Part shown: piece after piece, positions 9,056-16,582 of the stretch
How the letters are laid out: each line of letters begins with the position of its first letter
How positions within the stretch are numbered: position 1 is the first letter of the stretch
Source of the DNA: UBA7803 sp040219935
Lineage (GTDB): Bacteria > Pseudomonadota > Gammaproteobacteria > Pseudomonadales > Azotimanducaceae
NCBI GenBank assembly: GCA_040219935.1
Contig: JAVJUA010000074.1
Location: 1 to 64,000 of the forward strand
Direction: 5' to 3'
DNA: 64,000 nucleotides
Notes under the pieces: model-generated
Seen by the model: only the letters and a program-made list of their open reading frames with translations
Told to the model about the DNA's origin: nothing
Database searches by the model: none
Made by a program: the position numbers and the translations under genes

Positions 9056-9818
9056 CCCCACCGGCGCGAACGGCCGCCAGGTCTGAGGCGGCCGCCCGCA
9101 TCATGAAGCCCGCGTCGCTGCCGAGGGTCACCATGTTGAAGCCCGCGGCCAGATACTTCTGCGCATAGGCCAGGCTCGAGGTGTGAATGCCCACCGCGAT
9201 GCCCGCCTTCCGGCAGGCGTCGGCAATGCGCTGCACCTGCGCCGCGTGCTGCGGCTCGTCGGTGTCACCCAGCGGAGGCAGACCCAGCGCCAGCGCCAGG
9301 TCCGAAGGGCCGATGTAGACGGCGTCCAGCCCCGGCGTGCTGACGATGGCGTCGAGGTTGTCCAGGCCGTCGCGGGTCTCGATCATGGCGATGCAGGCGA
9401 TCTGGGCGTTGGCCTCCGACGCGTACCCGCGACCGCCGTAGAGGGCGGCACGAATGGGCCCGAAGGAGCGCATGCCGTCCGGCGGGTAGCGGCAGGCCGC
9501 CACCGCCTGCTCCGCTTCGGCGCGGTCGTTGACCATGGGCACGATCACGCCATAGGCCCCGGCATCCAGCGCCTTCATGATCTCGTACGGCTCGTTCCAG
9601 GGCACCCGCACCAGGGGCACGGCCCGGCTTGCCGACACCGCCGGCAGCAGCGTGGTCAGATCCTGGTAGTCGATCAGCCCGTGCTGCAGATCGACGCAGA
9701 CCCAGTCGAAGCCGAGCCCGGCCAGCGCTTCAGCGCTGTAGGCGTTGGCCAGTGACAACCAGCATCCAACGGTCCGCCCGCCGACACGCCAGGTAGAGAG
9801 AACGGTATTTTCGCGCAT
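9027..9818 (-). CDS. HpcH/HpaI-family class II aldolase (2-keto-3-deoxy acid aldolase type)
   Basis: 263 aa TIM-barrel pyruvate aldolase. Family signatures: GCWLSLANAYSAEALAGLGFDW, VDLQHGLIDY (general base His), VRVPWNEPYEIMKALDAGAYGVIVPMV, IETRDGLDNLD (metal-ligand Glu) and VYIGPSDLALALG (metal-ligand Asp). These match 4-hydroxy-2-oxoheptanedioate or 2-keto-3-deoxy-L-rhamnonate aldolases: divalent-metal-dependent retro-aldol cleavage giving pyruvate plus an aldehyde. Start set at MRENTV; an upstream start at 9848 adds ten weak residues. Faces the acyl-CoA synthetase gene across about 70 bp. Physiological substrate unknown. Confidence 0.88.
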   Translation of the reverse strand: MRENTVLSTWRVGGRTVGCWLSLANAYSAEALAGLGFDWVCVDLQHGLIDYQDLTTLLPAVSASRAVPLVRVPWNEPYEIMKALDAGAYGVIVPMVNDRAEAEQAVAACRYPPDGMRSFGPIRAALYGGRGYASEANAQIACIAMIETRDGLDNLDAIVSTPGLDAVYIGPSDLALALGLPPLGDTDEPQHAAQVQRIADACRKAGIAVGIHTSSLAYAQKYLAAGFNMVTLGSDAGFMMRAAASDLAAVRAGGVSERERTGY

Positions 9819-9888
9819 GGCCGTATGGTAATGCATGGCGTGCGGCACCGTGCGAGAATCTCGACGTTCGTCGACCGAGGGGGAATGA

Positions 9889-11583
9889 GTGGCAGAGCGG
9901 GCAGAAACTCCGGAACTGAACGACGTGATGCGAGCGCTGACGGCGCCAGGCGCGGCCTACGAACTGGTGCCGGCCACCATCGATGGCAGCCGCTTCCAGG
10001 TATTCCGGCACGCGCCGTCCAACCTCCGCACCCTCTACGAAGACGCTCTGCAGTTCGCCGAGCGCGACCTTTATGTGTACCAGGACGAGCGCTACACCTA
10101 CCGTCAGGCCAGAGACATGGCCGCCCGCGTGGCGAACGCGCTGGCAAGAGCCGGCGTGCGCCCGGGCGACCGGGTCGGCATCGCCATGCGCAACTACCCG
10201 GAGTGGGTGTTCGCGTTCATGGGCATCACCAGCGTGGGCGCCATCGCCGTGGCCATGAACGCCTGGTGGACCAGCGACGAGCTGCGCTACGGCGTCGAAG
10301 ACAGCGGCCTCAGGTGGCTGTTCGCCGACGCCGAGCGGGTCGACCGCATGGCGCCCTGGGCAGGCGAGCTCGGCGTGCAGACGGTGGCCGTGCGCTGCCA
10401 GGCGCCGGACACCATCGGCTGGGAGGCGTTTCTGACCGGCGCCGCGGCCGACATGCCGTCCCACGACGTCGCACCGGATGACAACGCGCTCATCCTCTAC
10501 ACCTCCGGGTCGACGTCGCATCCGAAGGGCGTGCTGTCGACCCACCGCGCCATCCTGCACGCGCTGCTCGGCTGGGAAGCGGCGGCCGCCGCAGCGGCCG
10601 AACTGTTTCCGAGCCTGGTGGGGGACGAGCTGCCGGCCATGCTGCTGTCGGTGCCGCTGTTTCACGTGGCGGGGCTGAACGTGCAGCTTCTGAGCTCGTT
10701 CCGGCAGGGCCGCAAGCTGGTGGGCATGTACAAGTGGGACCCGGGCGAGGCGCTGCGCCTGATCGAAGCCGAGCGCATCACCCAGTTCAACGGCGTGCCC
10801 ACCATGAGCTGGGAGCTGATTCAGCACCCGCAGTTCGATCAGTTCGATACGTCGAGCCTGAAGTCCATGGGCGGGGGCGGCGCCGCCATGGCCCCCGAGC
10901 ACGCGCGCCAGATCGATGGGCGGCTGAAGAACGGCTCGGCGGGCACGGGGTACGGCATGACCGAGACCAACGGCCTCGGCACCACCATCTCGGGCGAGGC
11001 GCTGCTGGAGCGTCCCCGGAGCTGCGGCCGCCCTACCCCGCCCATGGTCGAGGTTCGCATCGTCGACGAGGCAGGCCGGGAGGTTCCTCGCGGCCAGACC
11101 GGCGAGATCTGGATACGCGGCCCGATGAACTTCCGCGGCTACTGGAACAACCCCGAGGCCACCCGCGCCACCCTGACCGACGGCTGGGTGCACACCGGCG
11201 ACATCGGCCACATGGACGATGCCGACTACGTGTTCATCACCGACCGGGCCAAGGACATGATCATCCGCGGCGGCGAGAACATCGCCTGCCAGGAGGTGGA
11301 GGCCGTGGTCTACGATCACCCGGCGGTGTCCGAGTGCGCCGTGTTCGGCCTGCCGGATGCGCGCCTGGGCGAGATCGTCGCCGCGGTGGTGATGCGCAAG
11401 CCCGGCATGGACCTCGATCCCGAAGACGTGCGTGCCCATGTCGCCGCCCACCTCGCCCGCTTCAAGGTGCCGGAACGCGTCTGGGTCCGGGACGAGCAGC
11501 TTCCGCGCATCGCCTCCGGCAAGATCTACAAGCGCGGGCTGCGCGACGAAGCCCTGGCGGCCGGCGCCGGAGCGGAACAATGA
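9889..11583 (+). CDS. Class I adenylate-forming acyl-CoA synthetase
   Basis: 564 aa; GTG start preceded by GAGGGGGA. ATP/AMP signature ILYTSGSTSHPKGV (~residues 203-216), YGMTETNG (YGxTE motif), DGWVHTGDIG, the hinge RAKDMIIRGGENI, and the C-terminal catalytic Lys in ASGKIYKRGLRDE. Activates a carboxylic acid to acyl-AMP and then acyl-CoA. The divergent position from an aldolase and the 4-bp ATGA overlap with a 2-hydroxyacid dehydrogenase suggest a small organic-acid catabolic operon, but the acid (medium/long chain, aromatic or other) is not evident from sequence. Confidence 0.93.
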   Translation: MAERAETPELNDVMRALTAPGAAYELVPATIDGSRFQVFRHAPSNLRTLYEDALQFAERDLYVYQDERYTYRQARDMAARVANALARAGVRPGDRVGIAMRNYPEWVFAFMGITSVGAIAVAMNAWWTSDELRYGVEDSGLRWLFADAERVDRMAPWAGELGVQTVAVRCQAPDTIGWEAFLTGAAADMPSHDVAPDDNALILYTSGSTSHPKGVLSTHRAILHALLGWEAAAAAAAELFPSLVGDELPAMLLSVPLFHVAGLNVQLLSSFRQGRKLVGMYKWDPGEALRLIEAERITQFNGVPTMSWELIQHPQFDQFDTSSLKSMGGGGAAMAPEHARQIDGRLKNGSAGTGYGMTETNGLGTTISGEALLERPRSCGRPTPPMVEVRIVDEAGREVPRGQTGEIWIRGPMNFRGYWNNPEATRATLTDGWVHTGDIGHMDDADYVFITDRAKDMIIRGGENIACQEVEAVVYDHPAVSECAVFGLPDARLGEIVAAVVMRKPGMDLDPEDVRAHVAAHLARFKVPERVWVRDEQLPRIASGKIYKRGLRDEALAAGAGAEQ

Positions 11584-12641
11584 CCGCAGCGGCTCGGGCC
11601 AAGGTGGTGGTGCAGCTACCCGCCACCGCGCGCACCGGCAGCATCGAGAGCCGCTACCAGCTCGAGCTGGAATCGCTGGCGCCGCTGGCCGAGCTGGTGG
11701 AGGTTCAGGCACGCACCCCGGCGGACTTCATTGCCGCTGCCCGTGACGCCGACGCCATCATCACCTCGTGGGGCGTTCGCATCGACCGCCAGATCATTGC
11801 CGGGCTGGACCGCTGCGTGATCATCGGCGTCGGCAGCGTCGGCGTCGACATGGTGGATGTCGAAGCGGCCACGGAAGCCGGCATCGTGGTCACCAACGTG
11901 CCCGACGTGTTCATCGAAGAGGTGGCCGATCACGCCATGATGCTGCTGCTGGCGGCGGTTCGGCACGTCAAAGCCACCGATGCCATGGCGCGCGAGGGCG
12001 CCTGGCATCAGGGCCGGCCGCTGCTCAACCACGTGCCCCGGCTCATGGGCCGCACCCTCGGCCTCTACGGGTTCGGCAACGTCGCCCGCTGCGTCGCCCG
12101 GCGGGCCGCCGGATTCGGGCTGCACCTGCTCGCCCACGACCCCTACGTCAGCGAGCTGACCATCAGCGAGTTCGGCGTCGAGCCCGTCAGCTTCGGCGAG
12201 CTGCTGGAACGCGCCGATTACCTGTCCGTGCATGCACCCCTGAACGACGAGACCCGACACAGCATCAACCGTGGGGCGCTGGCGCGCCTGCGCCCCGGAG
12301 CGGTGGTGGTCAACACCGCCCGGGGCGGCGTGATTCACGAAGGCGATCTGATCGAGGCGCTGCGCAGCGGTCACGTGGCGGCTGCCGGCCTGGACGTGCT
12401 GGAGCAGGAGCCTCCCGAGCCAGACAACCCATTGCTCGGCATGGCCAACGTGATCATCACGCCGCACGTGGCCTCGGCCACCACCCGCATGCGGCCGGAG
12501 ACTCGCCGCCGCGCCGCGCGGGAGGTTTCCCTGGTGCTGCAGGGCCGCTGGCCGATGAGCTGCGTGAACCCCACGGTGCTGCCGCGCACGCGCCTCGAGC
12601 GCTGGCAACCCTACCCGATGAACCGGGGTCCGAACCGATGA
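11580..12641 (+). CDS. D-isomer-specific 2-hydroxyacid dehydrogenase
   Basis: 353 aa; ATG overlaps the stop of the synthetase (ATGA). NAD-binding Rossmann motif GLYGFGNVARCVARRAAG, substrate/catalytic loop VVNTARGGVIHEGDLIEAL (catalytic Arg), AAGLDVLEQEPPEPDNPLL (catalytic Glu), and ITPHVASATTRMRPET (catalytic His). This is the PGDH/formate dehydrogenase-like fold: NAD(P)-dependent reduction of 2-oxoacids or the reverse. The N-terminal region (VQLPATARTGSIESRYQLELESLAPLAEL) is less typical. Together with the synthetase it may process a hydroxy-acid; the substrate is unknown. Confidence 0.92.
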   Translation: MTAAARAKVVVQLPATARTGSIESRYQLELESLAPLAELVEVQARTPADFIAAARDADAIITSWGVRIDRQIIAGLDRCVIIGVGSVGVDMVDVEAATEAGIVVTNVPDVFIEEVADHAMMLLLAAVRHVKATDAMAREGAWHQGRPLLNHVPRLMGRTLGLYGFGNVARCVARRAAGFGLHLLAHDPYVSELTISEFGVEPVSFGELLERADYLSVHAPLNDETRHSINRGALARLRPGAVVVNTARGGVIHEGDLIEALRSGHVAAAGLDVLEQEPPEPDNPLLGMANVIITPHVASATTRMRPETRRRAAREVSLVLQGRWPMSCVNPTVLPRTRLERWQPYPMNRGPNR

Positions 12642-12702
12642 GGGGAACCCTCCGCATCGCCGTTGGACAAACCCATACCGAAGCCACGACAAGGACAACG
12701 AC

Positions 12703-13455
12703 ATGATGCGACACCTGCTACCCGCGCTGGCCGTGCTGGCCACCACCCTCGCCATGGGCGCCCATGCCGACGAGGCGCTGAAGGCCAAGCTCGAAGCGGC
12801 CATGGCCAGCGACATCCGCACGGCCGACGAGAAGGCTCGGGACGCCAACCGCAAACCCATCGAAACCCTGACGTTCTTCGGCCTGAAGGACAACATGCGC
12901 GTTCTCGAGCTGATGCCCGGCGGCGGCTGGTACACCAAGCTGCTGGCACCCGTGCTCGCCGACAACGGCCAGCTCTTCGTTGCCATCGGCACCACCAACG
13001 TCGCCGCCCTGGTAGAGAACGGCACCCTGAAGAACGTCAACGTGCTGCAGAACGAGGGCGAGTTCGTCCGGCCCGACGGCCAGCGTCGCTTCCAGATCAA
13101 CGGCCTGCGCATTCCGGCCACCGACATCGACCTGGCGCTCACGTTCCGCAACGTGCACAACTTCACCGAAGAAGGCCGCCGCAGCCTCAACGAGGAGGTG
13201 TTCCGGGTGCTGAAGTCGGGCGGTCTGTACGGCGTCGTCGACCACACCCGCCGCCACATGCAGGAGGACAACTCCGAGAACTGGCGGCGCATGGACCCGG
13301 TGCAGATGATCAAGGAAATCGAGGATGCCGGGTTCGAGTTCGTCGACTACTCGACCCTGCACTACATCTACGACGACGAGCTGCGCTACGAAGTGGGCCG
13401 CAAGTCCGTGACCGGCAACTCCGATCGCTTCACGCTGCTGTTCCGCAAACCCTGA
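12703..13455 (+). CDS. Predicted SAM-dependent methyltransferase-like protein with signal peptide
   Basis: 250 aa. N-terminal signal peptide (MMRHLLPALAVLATTLAMGAHA, probable cleavage after AHA), so it appears exported. The mature part is a class I methyltransferase-like fold: motif I VLELMPGGGWYTKLLAPVL, then NVHNFTEEGRRSLNEEVFRVLKSGG and GLYGVVDHTRRHM. This resembles COG4798-type predicted methyltransferases, many of which carry signal peptides, although SAM is not known in the periplasm; a non-methylating or other ligand-binding role is therefore possible. It is 61 bp after the dehydrogenase; a hairpin follows the stop at 13483-13506. Confidence 0.85.
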   Translation: MMRHLLPALAVLATTLAMGAHADEALKAKLEAAMASDIRTADEKARDANRKPIETLTFFGLKDNMRVLELMPGGGWYTKLLAPVLADNGQLFVAIGTTNVAALVENGTLKNVNVLQNEGEFVRPDGQRRFQINGLRIPATDIDLALTFRNVHNFTEEGRRSLNEEVFRVLKSGGLYGVVDHTRRHMQEDNSENWRRMDPVQMIKEIEDAGFEFVDYSTLHYIYDDELRYEVGRKSVTGNSDRFTLLFRKP

Positions 13456-13482
13456 CCGACCGCGTCCGGAACGACACCATCT

Positions 13483-13506
13483 GACGCCGGCCTCCGGGCC
13501 GGCGTC
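13483..13506. terminator. GC-rich hairpin between convergent genes
   Basis: Perfect 9-bp inverted repeat GACGCCGGC / GCCGGCGTC with a 6-nt loop, placed between the methyltransferase-like gene (+) and the small HTH gene (-). No T-tract on either side, so it is a possible two-way terminator of weak intrinsic type. Confidence 0.5.
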
Positions 13507-13511
13507 TGCCC

Positions 13512-13709
13512 TCACTTGCCGAACTTGTGCCTCAGCGTGTACCAGCTTGGGTAGGGAATCGGCCGCGGGTCGGTCTTCGACGTCCAGAACCTGACCACCC
13601 GGCCATCCGACAGCCGCAGAGCCTTGGCCACGTCCTTGTTCGACAGCCCCTTACGGTCCATCCACTCGCGAATCTCTTCGGGCGCCGGTGGGTACTTCTT
13701 CATCGCCAT
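13512..13709 (-). CDS. Small helix-turn-helix protein
   Basis: 65 aa, basic. Contains PPAPEEIREWMDRKGLSNKD followed by VAKALRLSDGRVVRFW, which reads as a Cro/XRE-like helix-turn-helix (helix, GLS turn, helix KDVAKALRL), then an aromatic tail PIPYPSWYTLRHKFGK. This layout (short HTH followed by a Trp and a PYPSWYTL-like segment) is typical of small phage- or plasmid-derived regulators of about 60 aa. Start: MAMKKY, with either of the two ATGs. No phage genes are nearby. Target unknown; it lies next to an AT-richer intergenic stretch. Confidence 0.7.
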   Translation of the reverse strand: MAMKKYPPAPEEIREWMDRKGLSNKDVAKALRLSDGRVVRFWTSKTDPRPIPYPSWYTLRHKFGK

Positions 13710-14061
13710 CCCGCCGACCCGGCGAGGCTAGGAACTTTATTCCTGCTTGAATCCGCCCCCGCAGACACCGCTCCAGGCCCCGTGACAACGCATCCCCTGG
13801 GGCGGAACGGCCAGCGGAGAATCATACATTTCATATAGTTGGGTCGCAGATTTGAGGTCGGAATCGAAACCAAGGGTACTGGGATCAAGCTCACGGAGAT
13901 AGGATTTTTTGTCCTAGGTGTCTTGCGCTATCGGCTTGCAGCCGCTAGGCTCCTACACGATGTCTGTGACGAGAATATGACAGACACGGAAATTCCGAAA
14001 GCCGAACGAGGACGGCCACGGCAAAGCGCGCGGCCAGCCCCGGGAATCACAGGAGGGTGAG
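13710..14061. other. 352-bp intergenic stretch of lower GC
   Basis: No convincing gene. It is AT-richer than its surroundings. It contains two short palindromes of similar form: AGGAA-5nt-TTCCT at 13730-13744 and TAGGA-7nt-TCCTA at 13900-13916. An open frame at 13839-14060 (73 codons) has no recognisable feature and no Shine-Dalgarno. The end of the stretch carries AGGAGG (14051-14056), the ribosome site of the lipoprotein gene. Confidence 0.5.
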
Positions 14062-14313
14062 ATGTTCAGAACCTTGATTGCAGCCGCGCTGTTGGCCGTT
14101 GTCGCCGGCTGCGCTTCGCCGCCACCGGCTCAGCCCACGCACTATTGGGAATCGTCGAAGGCCGACGACAACCGATACCGGGCCGACAACGTCTCCTGTC
14201 AGAAATCCGCGCCAGACGGCGCCTCCGCCGCGGCGTTCGAGCCGGGCAGCCCCTCGTTCGAGCAGTACCGCGACTGCATGGTCAACCGCGGATACGTCCT
14301 CCGGCAGTACTGA
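14062..14313 (+). CDS. Small lipoprotein, 83 aa
   Basis: Lipoprotein signal peptide with lipobox VVAGCASP (Cys ~17), preceded by a strong AGGAGG Shine-Dalgarno six bases before the ATG. The mature chain is short (~65 aa), hydrophilic, with two further Cys residues (NVSCQKS, YRDCMVNRGYVLRQY) that could form a disulphide. The C-terminal pattern (Y-x-x-C-M-x-x-R-G-Y) is seen in many small outer-membrane lipoproteins of Proteobacteria of unknown role. The function is not known. Confidence 0.82.
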   Translation: MFRTLIAAALLAVVAGCASPPPAQPTHYWESSKADDNRYRADNVSCQKSAPDGASAAAFEPGSPSFEQYRDCMVNRGYVLRQY

Positions 14314-14412
14314 TCCCACGCTCTCGAGCGCCAATGCCCCTCAGGCGTTGGCGCTGACCGGGTTTCTGACGTTTGCGGAAACCGGCGACGGCCGGCCCGA
14401 GAAGCGATGGTG

Positions 14413-14418
14413 TATGAT
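14413..14418 (+). promoter_or_regulatory. Probable -10 element of the tRNA-Leu(UAG) gene
   Basis: TATGAT, followed by a GC-rich discriminator (GCCGGCC), about 28 bp before the mature tRNA 5' end. No good -35 is seen. GC-rich discriminators are common at stringently controlled stable-RNA promoters. Confidence 0.4.
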
Positions 14419-14445
14419 GCCGGCCGCGCGGCTCAGCGCGCGACC

Positions 14446-14530
14446 GCCCAGGTGTTGGAACTGGTAGACAAGCTGGATTTAGGTTCCAGTGCCGCAAGGC
14501 GTGTGGGTTCGAGTCCCACCCTGGGCACCA
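14446..14530 (+). tRNA. tRNA-Leu (anticodon UAG)
   Basis: 85 nt including an encoded CCA end. Acceptor stem GCCCAGG pairs with CCTGGGC; anticodon stem CTGGA/TCCAG with loop TTTAGGT gives anticodon UAG (reads CUA). A long variable arm (GTGCCGCAAGGCGT), expected for a class II tRNA, and the T-loop GGTTCGAGTCC are present. Confidence 0.96.
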
Positions 14531-14552
14531 GACCTGCCGCGCGCCAACTCGC

Positions 14553-14801
14553 TCAGTCGGCAACGACCTCCGACCAGGACTCGGCGCCCTGCTGCTTGCG
14601 CGCCTCCATCTCCAGTCGCATCAGCACCTCGGCCACCGGCATGTAGATGATGTCGGTGCGATGCCCGAACCGGCAGCTCAGCCTGGCAAGCCCGGTCTCG
14701 CGATCGGCCTCGAGCACGAAGTGCAGCCGGTCCTCGTACGTAAACACGCGACCGATGATGCGGCTCTCCAGCGAGCGAACATACTGTGACACGCTTTCCA
14801 T
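14553..14801 (-). CDS. Conserved hypothetical protein, 82 aa
   Basis: Not recognised. Start set at ATG giving MESVSQYVRSLESRIIGR; the frame continues upstream but those residues (Cys/Arg-rich) look non-coding. The protein reads as a short beta-rich domain: RIIGRVFTYEDRLHFVLEAD, then GLARLSCRFGHRTDIIYMPVAEVLMRLEMEA. No signal peptide, membrane segment or known catalytic motif. It lies between the tRNA and an acyl-CoA dehydrogenase, on the opposite strand. Confidence is moderate because of the small size. Confidence 0.55.
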   Translation of the reverse strand: MESVSQYVRSLESRIIGRVFTYEDRLHFVLEADRETGLARLSCRFGHRTDIIYMPVAEVLMRLEMEARKQQGAESWSEVVAD

Positions 14802-14962
14802 GCCGGCATTGTCCAAGTGCCCGTCCTCAGACGCTGTGACTGACCGCACACACTTACACCGACACACACAGGTGCGGCAGGACCGTCGGCATCTGCCATC
14901 GGTGCCGCGCAGCGGCCGGTGTGCCTGCTAGAATCACCCGCTTTGCCAGCCGTGAGCGACCG

Positions 14963-16582
14963 ATGTCCGACCTTGACGCCCTGCTTCACACCGCCCAGGC
15001 CCTGGTGGTCCAGGCGGCCGCCCACCTGCGCGGAGACCTGGACGCGGAGCAGATCGAGCTGAACGACCTGGCCTTCTGCGCCGCTGAGCTCACCGCGGCG
15101 GCGGAAGGGCTGGCCATCGCCCGCACGCCGCATCCCCATCGCGGCCTGCTCGCCGGGCTCGGCAACACGTTTGCGGCGGAGGCCATCAGCCAGTCGCTGC
15201 AGCGACTCACCCTGCGCGGGCCCGCATTCGGGCTGTCAGCCGCCTCGCTGCCCGCCAACTGGCCTGCCGTGGTCGCGCCCTTTCTGACCCCCGAAGCGCT
15301 GACCGACCTGGGACGGCGCGTGCTGGCCGCCCGGGGCACGCTGCCCACCGTGGGTCTGGATGACGAGAAGTCGATGATGCGCGACACCTTCCGGCAGTTC
15401 GCCACCGATGTGGTGCAGCCGAGGGCCGAGCATGTGCATCGCCAAGACGCGGTGGTGCCCGACGAGATTCTCGAGCCGCTGAAGGCCATGGGCTGCTTCG
15501 GCCTGTCGGTGCCGCAGCGCTTCGGGGGCCTCAAGCCCGATGACCACGAAGACAGCCTGGGCATGGTGGTGGTGACCGAGGAGCTGTCGCGCGGCTCCCT
15601 GGGCGCGGCAGGGAGCCTGATCACCCGGCCGGAAATCATGGCCCGCGCGCTGCTGGAAGGCGGAACGCCCGCGCAGCAGCAGCGCTGGCTGCCGGCGCTC
15701 GCCTCCGGAGAGGTGCTATGCGCCATCTCGGTGACCGAGCCAAACACAGGCTCCGACGTGGCCGCGGTGGCGCTGCGGGCGACGCCGGTGGCCGGCGGCT
15801 GGCGCCTCAATGGCGGCAAGACCTGGTGCACGTTCGCCGGCAAGGCGCACGTGCTGCTGGTGCTGGCCCGCACCGACGCCGAGGCGCAGCCCCCGCATCG
15901 GGGCCTGTCGCTGTTCGTGGTGGAGAAGCCCAGCGTCGACGGCAACGACTTCGAGTTCCGCCAGCCCGACGGCGGCCGCATCACCGGCCGCGCGATCCCC
16001 ACCCTGGGCTACCGCGGAATGCACTCCTACGAGATGTTCTATGACGACTTCTTCGTGCCGGCAGATGCCCTGGTGGGCGGCGACGCCGGCGCCGGCCGCG
16101 GCTTCTACTTCACCATGCGCGGCTTCATGGGCGGCCGGCTGCAAACGGCCGCCCGCGCCTGCGGGCTGATGCAGGCGGCCCTGGAAACCGCTCTGAGCTA
16201 TGGCAGCGACCGGCGCGTGTTCGGACGCCCGGTGGCCGACTTTCCGCTCACCCTGGCGAAGTACGCGCGCATGGCCGCCTGGCTGCACGTCTGCCGCCAC
16301 TTCACCTACGCCGTGGCCCGGCTGATGGACGACGACCAGGGGCAGATGGAGGCTAGCCTGGTGAAGCTGCTGGCGTGCCGGGCGGCCGAGTGGGTGTGCC
16401 GTGACGCCCAGCAGGTGCACGGCGGCATGGGCTACGCCGAGGAAACCGCGGTCAGCCGCTACTTCGTCGACGCCCGGGTGCTGTCGATCTTCGAAGGCGC
16501 CGAGGAGACGCTGGCCATCCGCGTCATCGGCAAGGCGCTCGTCGACCAGGCCGCTGAGTCCAGAAACGCTCGAGCCGGCTGA
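14963..16582 (+). CDS. Acyl-CoA dehydrogenase with N-terminal extension, (2S)-methylsuccinyl-CoA-dehydrogenase-like
   Basis: 539 aa; ordinary acyl-CoA dehydrogenases are ~380-400 aa. The extra ~130 N-terminal residues are helical. The core has the flavin/substrate motifs AISVTEPNTGSDVAAV, TWCTFAGKAHVLLVLART, GYRGMHSYEMFYDDFFVPA, GGRLQTAARACGLMQAALET, QQVHGGMGYAEE and LSIFEGAEETLA (Glu of the catalytic-base position). Length and the ELSRGSLGAAGSLITRPEIM / GGRLQTAAR strings recall Mcd of the ethylmalonyl-CoA pathway. That pathway's other genes (ccr, ecm, mcl) are not in this window, so the role is inferred only. ATG chosen at MSDLDALL; the stop overlaps the next gene's start region. Confidence 0.85.
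   Translation: MSDLDALLHTAQALVVQAAAHLRGDLDAEQIELNDLAFCAAELTAAAEGLAIARTPHPHRGLLAGLGNTFAAEAISQSLQRLTLRGPAFGLSAASLPANWPAVVAPFLTPEALTDLGRRVLAARGTLPTVGLDDEKSMMRDTFRQFATDVVQPRAEHVHRQDAVVPDEILEPLKAMGCFGLSVPQRFGGLKPDDHEDSLGMVVVTEELSRGSLGAAGSLITRPEIMARALLEGGTPAQQQRWLPALASGEVLCAISVTEPNTGSDVAAVALRATPVAGGWRLNGGKTWCTFAGKAHVLLVLARTDAEAQPPHRGLSLFVVEKPSVDGNDFEFRQPDGGRITGRAIPTLGYRGMHSYEMFYDDFFVPADALVGGDAGAGRGFYFTMRGFMGGRLQTAARACGLMQAALETALSYGSDRRVFGRPVADFPLTLAKYARMAAWLHVCRHFTYAVARLMDDDQGQMEASLVKLLACRAAEWVCRDAQQVHGGMGYAEETAVSRYFVDARVLSIFEGAEETLAIRVIGKALVDQAAESRNARAG

Noticed and set aside
9730..11712. 660-codon minus-strand frame
   Set aside because: Antisense to the acyl-CoA synthetase.
13839..14060. Possible 73-aa gene before the lipoprotein
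   Set aside because: No Shine-Dalgarno, no family resemblance, and it ends at the lipoprotein ribosome site.
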